Positions 26,209-32,112 of a DNA stretch of 64,000 nucleotides are shown in pieces. The first letter of the stretch is position 1. Each line of letters opens with the position of its first letter. Source of the stretch: Candidatus Accumulibacter cognatus (lineage in GTDB: Bacteria; Pseudomonadota; Gammaproteobacteria; Burkholderiales; Rhodocyclaceae); assembly GCA_013414765.1 (NCBI GenBank), contig CP058708.1, positions 186,001-250,000 of the forward strand, given 5' to 3'. Under the pieces are notes generated by a model. It had not been told where the DNA came from and made no database searches. It saw only the letters and a list, made by a program, of their open reading frames with translations. The translations under genes were made by a program, and so were the position numbers.

Positions 26209-26952
26209 CTAGCCCTCGGCGACACAATCGATGCGATCGCTGAACACCGCCGCCACCCCCCGCCGATGGAGCGCGCTCGCCAGCGCCGGGTCGTTGACCG
26301 TGTAGCAGAGCACCGGGATGCCATGCGCGCGCGCTTCGCCCAGCAGCTCGTCGTCCAGGCAATCGGCGCGACAATGCAGGGTCACTGCCGCGAGCTGCCG
26401 CAGCCGTTCCCGCCAGTCCGCCGGCGGACGTTCATGAAGCATGCCGAGCGGCAGTTCCGGGACGGCCGCCCGCGCCGCCGCCAGGGCCGTTTCGGAAAAC
26501 GACGAGAGCAGCGGCAGCGCCGCGCCGGCCCACAGCGCACGCACCGCGCGCGCGACGACCTCGCCGGTCAGGGCATCGAAACCGGCGGCCGGTTTGATCT
26601 CGACATTGGCCAGCAGACCCAGTTGCCTGCAGACGAGGGCTGCCGAGGCCAGCGTCGGCAGCGGTTCGCCGGCAAACGCCGGGTGCTGGCGAATGCCGGC
26701 ATCGAGGACCGACAGTTCGGCATCGGAAGTCTCGCACACCCGGCCGGCGCCGTTCGTCGTGCGGGCAAGCGTTTCGTCGTGCAGCAGCCACGGCGAGGCG
26801 TCGGCCGACAGCATCACGTCGAATTCGACCGCCCGCAGGCCCAGGCGGGCGGCGATGCGCAAACCGGCCAGCGTGTTCTCCGGCGCCAGCGCCCCCCCGC
26901 AGCGGTGCGCGAAAACGTGCGGCAAGCGCCAGCCGAGGCGTGGAGCAATCAC
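26209..26952 (-). CDS. ugpQ: glycerophosphodiester phosphodiesterase
   Basis: 247 residues, TIM-barrel GDPD. FAHRCGGALAPENTLAG gives the catalytic HR and PENT, VEFDVMLSADA the metal acids, LLHDETLARTTNG the second catalytic His. It hydrolyses glycerophosphodiesters to sn-glycerol 3-phosphate plus alcohol. GTG start overlaps the stop of the preceding ugpB (GTGA), so translation is coupled. No export signal, so it acts in the cytoplasm on imported diesters. Confidence 0.92.
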   Translation of the reverse strand: MIAPRLGWRLPHVFAHRCGGALAPENTLAGLRIAARLGLRAVEFDVMLSADASPWLLHDETLARTTNGAGRVCETSDAELSVLDAGIRQHPAFAGEPLPTLASAALVCRQLGLLANVEIKPAAGFDALTGEVVARAVRALWAGAALPLLSSFSETALAAARAAVPELPLGMLHERPPADWRERLRQLAAVTLHCRADCLDDELLGEARAHGIPVLCYTVNDPALASALHRRGVAAVFSDRIDCVAEG

Positions 26953-28229
26953 TTCTTCCGGGGTGGTGCCGCCGCCGGTGCCGGGGCCTTTGACGCTCCG
27001 GAGAGGACGAGATTGCCCCGCTGGACAGCGTTGTCGAGCGCCTGTTTGGCCGGTATCTTGCCAGTCCAGGCGGCTTCGAGTTCCTCCTCGGCGATGATCC
27101 GCACCCGCTCGTTCTCGGAAACGCGCAGCGCACGCAGCGCGCCTGGTCCCTGCAACTGCGCGTAAGCGACATTGAGGCCGGCGGTATCGGCCTTCAACAG
27201 CTTGCTGCCCGCGGCGGCACGCGCCGCCGGCGTCATCGGCAGGAAGCCGGCCACCGCACTGAACTCGACCTGCAGCTCGGGCTCCATCAGGAAACTCACG
27301 AACTGCGCCACCCCCTTGTACTCGGCCGGCTTCTGGCCGGCGCCGACCCACAGCGAGTAACCTCCGGCCATCGTCTGCTGCGGTGCTCCCGGCACATCGT
27401 CGTGATACGGCAGCGACGAAACGCCGACCTCGACCTTGCGGCTCTCATGCAGCGGGCCGTAGAGCGAGGACGAACTGGTCAGCATGCCGCATTCCCCCGC
27501 GGCAAAGCGATTGTCGGCCTCGTCGCGGCGGCCGAAATAGATGAAGAAACGGGCCTTCGCCCAGGTGGTCAGCATCGCCGTGTGCTTGACCTGGACCAGG
27601 CCGTTGAAGTTCAGGCGACCCTTCGCGTCGGATACCTCGACGCCGTTCCAGGAACTCAGGTTGTCGATATGCACCCAGGACGGCCAGGAAGTGGTGTAGG
27701 GACAGGTGCTGCCGGCGTCGAACAGCTTGTCGGCGGCTTTCAGCATCTCCGCCCAGGTTTTCGGCGGTTTTTCCGGATCGAGTCCGGCCTTGCGGAAGGC
27801 CGCCTTGTTGATGAACAACACCGGCGTCGACAGCCCGATCGGCAAGGCAAAGAGTTCGCCCTTGGCATCACCCAGGCCGACGCGCAGTTCCGGCGCCAGT
27901 TTGCCGGCCTCGAAGGGCATATTCGCCTCCTTCATCACCTGATGCAGGGGCTTGAAATTCGCCTTCGCAGCGACGAAGCGCGCCTGCTCCTCGCGCGTCA
28001 CCAGGTTGAGGTCCTTGGGCGGATCGCCCTGAACGCGGCGCACCAGCTTGACCTCATAGTCCTTCTGCCGCGAGTTGAAGCGTTCGATCAGTTTTTCGAG
28101 TCGCTCTGCACGTTCTTCGTCGAGCTGATGCGAAAGGTCGAGAGTGGTTGGCGCCGCAGCCGTCAACGAAGAAAAGGGCGCCGCCAGGGCAAAGGCCAAT
28201 GCCGCCGGGAGAATTCTGAGTAAATGCAT
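26949..28229 (-). CDS. ugpB: sn-glycerol-3-phosphate ABC transporter substrate-binding protein
   Basis: 426 residues. Signal peptide (about 1-25), then a type-1 extracellular solute-binding fold (LDLSHQLDEERAERLEKLIERFN, LFALPIGLSTPVLFINK, MLTSSSSLYG, AGGYSLWVGAG) closely following UgpB. The tail is Ala/Pro/Lys-rich. It binds glycerol 3-phosphate and its diesters in the periplasm. The permease and ATPase genes (ugpA, ugpE, ugpC) are not next to it; ugpQ follows directly. Confidence 0.9.
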   Translation of the reverse strand: MHLLRILPAALAFALAAPFSSLTAAAPTTLDLSHQLDEERAERLEKLIERFNSRQKDYEVKLVRRVQGDPPKDLNLVTREEQARFVAAKANFKPLHQVMKEANMPFEAGKLAPELRVGLGDAKGELFALPIGLSTPVLFINKAAFRKAGLDPEKPPKTWAEMLKAADKLFDAGSTCPYTTSWPSWVHIDNLSSWNGVEVSDAKGRLNFNGLVQVKHTAMLTTWAKARFFIYFGRRDEADNRFAAGECGMLTSSSSLYGPLHESRKVEVGVSSLPYHDDVPGAPQQTMAGGYSLWVGAGQKPAEYKGVAQFVSFLMEPELQVEFSAVAGFLPMTPAARAAAGSKLLKADTAGLNVAYAQLQGPGALRALRVSENERVRIIAEEELEAAWTGKIPAKQALDNAVQRGNLVLSGASKAPAPAAAPPRKK

Positions 28230-28450
28230 GCCGATCCTTCCATGTAGGAAAAAAGAACGTGATTATAGTGGTTGCGAGCACCGATCCGAACCTAATCCTC
28301 CAGCCGGGATGGCCTGTGACGGCCGAAACGGCAGGCAAGACCTGCCGCGGACAAGGCAGGGTGTCGGCCGGAGATCCGGCTGTCCATGCCCTGCCAGCAG
28401 GCCATTCACCCCCAGGCAGCTCCGACTGTGGTTACAATGCGGCATCCAGT

Positions 28451-28489
28451 CCTGTATACCATCCTGTCCTGTATACCAACCTGTATGCC
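28451..28489 (+). promoter_or_regulatory. three-fold iterated CCTGTAT(A/G)CC motif
   Basis: CCTGTATACC occurs at 28451-28460 and 28468-28477 and CCTGTATGCC at 28480-28489, all direct. Each has a GTATAC-type palindromic core. They stand 25-63 nt upstream of the lipoprotein ATG at 28514, where an operator or iteron-like regulator site would be. No protein can be named. Confidence 0.35.
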
Positions 28490-28513
28490 ACATTCCTTCT
28501 TCCAGAAAACGCC

Positions 28514-28936
28514 ATGTCCGACCCAGCACCCCGCCCGCTGCGCAGCCTCCTGATCACCGGCTCGCTGCTGCTCGCGCTGAGCGGCTGCGATGCCGTCCAG
28601 CAGAAGCTCGGCCTCGAGGCACCGGCAGCCAAGCTGGCCCGCGACGAGGCCGAGGGGAAAGCGGTCGGCGGTGCCTGCCGGCAATCGGGACGTGCCATCG
28701 AGGATTGTTATTCGATCTATTCCTGGTTGCCGAAAGCCGCGGTCTATGAAGGCTGGCGCGACATGGATATCTACATGCGCGAGAACAAGCTGGAAACGGT
28801 CGAGCCTCAACTGCCGCCGCCACAGCCCCCCGGCACCAAAACGAAGAAGCCGGCGGAGAAGAAGCCGGCGGCGCCGGTCGCCGAGGAGACGGCGGCGGAC
28901 ACCAAGGGGAATCAGAAGGAAGGCAGCTCGCATTGA
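28514..28936 (+). CDS. small lipoprotein of unknown function
   Basis: 140 residues. Signal peptide with lipobox LLALSGC (Cys about 25), then a helical body with two further cysteines (GGACRQSG, EDCYSIYSWLPKAAVYEGW) and a Pro/Lys/Ala-rich disordered tail. Positively charged tail residues suit cell-envelope interactions. No known family recognised. The gene is divergent from ugpB. Outer- or inner-membrane anchoring cannot be decided from residue +2 (Asp suggests inner membrane by the E. coli rule). Confidence 0.75.
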   Translation: MSDPAPRPLRSLLITGSLLLALSGCDAVQQKLGLEAPAAKLARDEAEGKAVGGACRQSGRAIEDCYSIYSWLPKAAVYEGWRDMDIYMRENKLETVEPQLPPPQPPGTKTKKPAEKKPAAPVAEETAADTKGNQKEGSSH

Positions 28937-28942
28937 GGTCAG

Positions 28943-28966
28943 GGTCGCGTCAGCGGCTCACGAACC
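28943..28966. repeat. solo distal end of the stop-codon-anchored repeat family
   Basis: GTCGCGTCAGCGGCTCACGAA matches the far end of copies A, B and C with one change. The stop-anchored half is absent. It lies just after the lipoprotein TGA. Confidence 0.55.
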
Positions 28967-29071
28967 CAGAACCTGGGAGAAGGGTCTGACAGGGCACGGG
29001 CCTTGGCAGGGGTGAGCCACCCTCGCATCCGGGCCTCCGGGCAGCTACTGCCGGCACGGATTGCTGCGTTT

Positions 29072-29108
29072 CCCGCTTGCTCCGCTTGCCCCGCTTGCCC
29101 CGCTTGCC
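29072..29108. repeat. 9-bp tandem repeat, about four copies
   Basis: CCGCTTGCC-type units repeat head to tail between the lipoprotein and the FGE gene. It is low-complexity sequence outside both genes; on the minus strand it would read as Gly-Lys-Arg repeats in a frame that is not coding. Confidence 0.5.
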
Positions 29109-29149
29109 CCGTTCCGCGCGTTTCGTTTTTCCTGCCCTTCCCTGCGGTC

Positions 29150-30055
29150 TCAGCGCGGCTGGCGCCCTCCGGGCGCGGCCGGCCGTCCCGGCCGGCCCTG
29201 AACCGGTGCCGGAACCTGGCCGGGCTCGATGGACCTCAGGGAGAGGCGAAAGCCCAGGCCGCCGCCGCGCCTGCCCGGGTGATCCGCGATCCGGTGGGCC
29301 GAGCGCGCCCCCCCGGCGTGGTCGAACCAGGAGCCGCCGCGGATGGCGCGGGGCGCCCCTTCGTCTCCAGAAACCGGGCCAGTCGGGTCCTGCTGCGCCC
29401 GTTCGTCGTAGGCCCGCGGGCCATCGGCACACCATTCCCAGACATTGCCCTGCATCTCGTACAGACCCCAGGCGTTCGCCGGCAGGCTCTTCACCGGCAC
29501 CGTCTCCTCGCGAAACCGTCCCTTCGCGCCGCCCGCATAGGGGAAGTTGCCGTCGTAGTTGACCTGCTCGGGCGTGACGTTCCCGCCGAAACTGAACGGC
29601 GTCTCGCTGCCGGCCCGGCAGGCATACTCCCACTGCGCTTCGGTCGGCAGTGCCGCCTCGCAGCCCGGCAGCAGTTTTTCGAGCGCGCGCAGGAATCCCT
29701 GCACTTCGTGCCAGCTCACCTGCTCGACCGGCCGCTGCGGGTCACCCTGGAAATAGCTGGGGTTGGCGCCCATCACCGCCTGCCACAGCGCCTGCGGGCA
29801 GGCGGTATCGGCCAGCCAGAAGCCGCGCGTCAGCGTCACCCAATGCCGCGGGCCTTCGTTATCCCAACGCTCGGGCTCGCTTTCTGGCGAGCCCATGCGG
29901 AAACTCCCTGGCTCGATCCAGCGCAGCCGCTGCGTCGCGCTGCCGTACCCGGTGCTGACCGTGAACTCGGCCCAGAGGCCGAATTCGTCGTCGCCCCAGG
30001 AGTCGGCGAAGGGCGGCGGGAACGGAGCAGGAAAGCGCTGCGTCATCAGGTCCAT
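29150..30055 (-). CDS. DGR target 2: stand-alone FGE-sulfatase (C-type-lectin-like) protein with variable repeat
   Basis: About 301 residues. A formylglycine-generating-enzyme-like domain fills the protein: LRWIEPGSFRMGSPESEPER, VTLTRGFWLADTACPQALWQ, VEQVSWHEVQGFLRAL, LPTEAQWEYACRAGSETPFS, YEMQGNVWEWCADG, IRGGSW, then LGFRLSLR. The last part (residues about 233-274) is variable repeat VR2, filled from the template at 30244. The whole domain is nearly the same as the C-terminal domain of the 1005-residue protein, so it arose by duplication. Start is uncertain: ATG 30055, 30046 or 30118, none with a good ribosome binding site. Likely displays a hypervariable ligand-binding face. Confidence 0.85.
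   Translation of the reverse strand: MDLMTQRFPAPFPPPFADSWGDDEFGLWAEFTVSTGYGSATQRLRWIEPGSFRMGSPESEPERWDNEGPRHWVTLTRGFWLADTACPQALWQAVMGANPSYFQGDPQRPVEQVSWHEVQGFLRALEKLLPGCEAALPTEAQWEYACRAGSETPFSFGGNVTPEQVNYDGNFPYAGGAKGRFREETVPVKSLPANAWGLYEMQGNVWEWCADGPRAYDERAQQDPTGPVSGDEGAPRAIRGGSWFDHAGGARSAHRIADHPGRRGGGLGFRLSLRSIEPGQVPAPVQGRPGRPAAPGGRQPR
29177..29197. other. GC-only hairpin downstream of VR2
   Basis: GGCCGGCCG (29177-29185) pairs perfectly with CGGCCGGCC (29189-29197) over a 3-nt loop. It lies 37 bp beyond the invariant end of VR2 in the coding direction. An identical hairpin follows VR1 and none follows the template. Hairpin or cruciform elements just past the VR stimulate retrohoming in the Bordetella phage DGR. 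Confidence 0.6.
29235..29358 (-). repeat. DGR variable repeat VR2
   Basis: Aligns without gaps to the template at 30244-30367. In the first 120 columns it differs at 12 positions, all of them T on the + strand in the template, i.e. coding-strand adenines. The coding-strand 3' end (lowest coordinates) is unchanged for 24 bases and would be the initiation-of-mutagenic-homology site. Confidence 0.93.
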
Positions 30056-30243
30056 TTCGTTGACACGCCGGGCCGGTGCGAGGAGACGGCTCCCCTGGGG
30101 GCGTTCGGTCTGGCGCATCCGCAGCCAGGCCTACCAGCGCCCAGGGGGCCTTGCGGTTTGCCGCCGCACCTGCCGGCACGGCGGGCAGGACGCGGGCTCT
30201 GGTCCATGGCGCGCGGTGCATCCGCAGCGTGCGCCCCATCGAG

Positions 30244-30367
30244 CTCAGGGAGAGGCGAAAGCCCAGGTCGTCGTTGCGCTTGCCCGGGTGATTCGCGTTC
30301 CGGTGGGCCGAGCGCGCCCTCCTGGCGTGGTCGTTCCAGGAGCCGCCGCGGATGGCGCGGTGCGCCC
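30244..30367 (-). repeat. DGR template repeat (TR)
   Basis: Non-coding repeat between the reverse transcriptase and target 2. In the VR reading frame its coding strand is rich in AAC/AAT codons at the variable positions (W-N-D-H, R-N-A-N-H, K-R-N-D-D), the usual DGR template design for maximum diversity after adenine mutagenesis. 21 adenines lie in the first 120 positions and 16 are changed in at least one VR; none of the 99 other positions is. Presumably transcribed with the operon as the template RNA. Confidence 0.93.
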
Positions 30368-30560
30368 GCCTTCATCATTTTGAGCCGCATCCTGGGGCCG
30401 TATGATACGCCCAAGCCGTCGCCGCGTCGCGGGCGGGCAGGACAGAGGGTGCGGTTGAAGGTGTTGGTCAAGGTCCCTTGTTCAATGGAGATGCGTTGAC
30501 ATCGGTGATCCCGCCTCCCCCTTGCAGGGGAGGGGAGCAGATCGGTCCCTCCCCACACGT
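30368..30560. other. spacer between reverse transcriptase and template repeat
   Basis: 193 nt with no gene. A stable hairpin (CCTCCCC at 30514-30520 with GGGGAGG at 30527-30533) follows the reverse transcriptase stop but has no T run, so it is more likely an RNA structure or processing site of the template transcript than a terminator. Confidence 0.4.
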
Positions 30561-31598
30561 TCATTCACACCCCAGGACGGAAGGAGAGCACGCGCCGGCG
30601 TCGCCGCCGCCACCGAGCCGTCGCCGAAACCCGAGCGTCTGCGCGCCGGTGAGCGTCGCCAGCAAGGCGTCGTAGGCGCGCTGCGCCTGCAGGGGGCTGG
30701 CCTGGCCGCTGCTCAGCGCCGCCTGCACGCGCGCCAGCCCGGCACGGTAGCGAGAAAGCTTGCGCGCGCTGGCGAAGACTTCGCCCGGCCGGATGCGAAA
30801 GCCACAGAAGGCCAGCCCCTGCGTGCTGCGGCCGAGGCACACGGCGGGCTTGAGAACGAGCTTGCGCTCGCGCCAGAGAAACGCGCGCAGTTCGTCCAGG
30901 CTGGCCAGCGCGGCGGCGCGGCTGGGACACCACCAGACGATATCGTCCATGTAGCGCACATGCGCGCGCACGCCCGCGTGCGCCAGCAGCATGCGGTCGG
31001 CTGCGTCCAGATAGGCATTGGCGAAGTGTTGCGAGGTCAGCGCGCCGATCGGCAGCCCGCGGCCGGGCGTATCCGCCGCGCCGGCATCGATGATGCGGCC
31101 GAGCAGGGCCAGGAAGCCGGCGCCCTTGAAGCGGCGGGCGAGCAAGTCCTTGAGCAGCACGTGGTCGATGGAAGGGAAGTAGCCGTCCACATCCACCTTG
31201 ACAAACCAGGGCCAGCAGCGCAGGTTCCGCTGCACTTCGCGCACCGCGGCATGCACGCCCTTGCCCGGCCGGCAGGCGTGGCAGCCATCGACGAGCATGC
31301 GCTCGAAGCGCGGCTCGGCCAGATTGAGGATGGCATGATGCAGCACCCGGTCGGAAAAGCAGGCGGCGGTGATGACGCGGCGCTTGGGGTCGTGGATGGT
31401 GAAGCGCCGAAAGTCCCCGGCTGGCGCCCGCTCTTCCAGGATGTCGCGACCCAGCCTTGCCAGGCGCGCGTCGAGATCGTCGAGAAAGCGCGCCACGGCC
31501 GGGCGTTCGCGCTTGCCGCGCGCGGCTTTCCAGGTGGCCAGCAGCAGGTTGTCCCGTGCCGCGACCTCGGCGAGCGAAATCGCGTCGCGCCGCGTCAC
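30561..31598 (-). CDS. DGR reverse transcriptase
   Basis: 345 residues. Group-II-intron-like RT fold with motif A VDVDGYFPSID (135-145), the DGR-specific motif 4 IGALTSQ (184-190, where other RTs usually have QG), and the catalytic YMDD (216-219) followed by FCGFRIRPG. No maturase or endonuclease domain. It should reverse-transcribe the template RNA with errors at adenines and supply cDNA to the variable repeats. GTG start overlaps the HRDC stop (GTGA); the upstream extension of the frame is shadow of HRDC. Confidence 0.95.
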   Translation of the reverse strand: MTRRDAISLAEVAARDNLLLATWKAARGKRERPAVARFLDDLDARLARLGRDILEERAPAGDFRRFTIHDPKRRVITAACFSDRVLHHAILNLAEPRFERMLVDGCHACRPGKGVHAAVREVQRNLRCWPWFVKVDVDGYFPSIDHVLLKDLLARRFKGAGFLALLGRIIDAGAADTPGRGLPIGALTSQHFANAYLDAADRMLLAHAGVRAHVRYMDDIVWWCPSRAAALASLDELRAFLWRERKLVLKPAVCLGRSTQGLAFCGFRIRPGEVFASARKLSRYRAGLARVQAALSSGQASPLQAQRAYDALLATLTGAQTLGFRRRLGGGGDAGACSPSVLGCE

Positions 31599-32110
31599 GG
31601 CGACACCCCGTTCGCCGGGCGCGGCGCGGCCCGCAACCGCATCAGCACCGCCTCGCCGTAGCGCTCCAGCCGCGCCGGGCCGATGCCCTCGATCTCGCCC
31701 AGCGCCGCCAGACGATCGACGCGGCGACGCACGATCTCGGCCAACTGCTCGTTGGTGAATACCGCATACACCGGAACGCCTTCCTGTTCGGCCACCGCCT
31801 TGCGCCAGACGCGCAAATCGGCGTAAACCGCGAAATCCGGCTCGCTCAACACCTGCCGGTAATCCACCCGCGCTGCCGCGGTACCGGCCTCGGCGCGCGC
31901 GCCGGCCTTGCGTTCCGGCGCCTTCAGCGCGTCCGGCTGCACGCCCGCGCCAGCGGAAACCGTGACGCACAGGACCCAATACGAATTCGCCCCGGCGGCG
32001 ACGAGCTGGCGCTCGATGTCCACGACGCGGTGCGACGCGCAGAAGCGGTTCAGTTCGTCCTGTGCCGGCTGCGGGTTGAGCGCCGGGACGGTGAAGAAGT
32101 GCATGGTCAT
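31595..32110 (-). CDS. HRDC-domain DGR accessory protein
   Basis: 171 residues. The N-terminal 60 residues are strand-rich and unclassified. An HRDC domain covers about 92-160 (FAVYADLRVWRKAVAEQEGV, PVYAVFTNEQLAEIVRRRV, IEGIGPARLERYGEAVL), as in RecQ C-termini. DGRs need an accessory nucleic-acid-binding protein, normally Avd; HRDC proteins replace it in a minority of systems. It sits between target 1 and the RT, 2 nt after the former and overlapping the latter. No Avd-like four-helix protein is seen. Start is ATG 32110 or 32104. Confidence 0.85.
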   Translation of the reverse strand: MTMHFFTVPALNPQPAQDELNRFCASHRVVDIERQLVAAGANSYWVLCVTVSAGAGVQPDALKAPERKAGARAEAGTAAARVDYRQVLSEPDFAVYADLRVWRKAVAEQEGVPVYAVFTNEQLAEIVRRRVDRLAALGEIEGIGPARLERYGEAVLMRLRAAPRPANGVSP

Positions 32111-32112
32111 GG

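Noticed and set aside
29072-29108. CRISPR-like array
   Set aside because: The units are only 9 bp and contiguous, with no spacers; it is a simple tandem repeat. No other array was seen.
30514-30533. Rho-independent terminator after the reverse transcriptase
   Set aside because: The hairpin has no T run on the minus strand, so I kept it only as a possible RNA structure.
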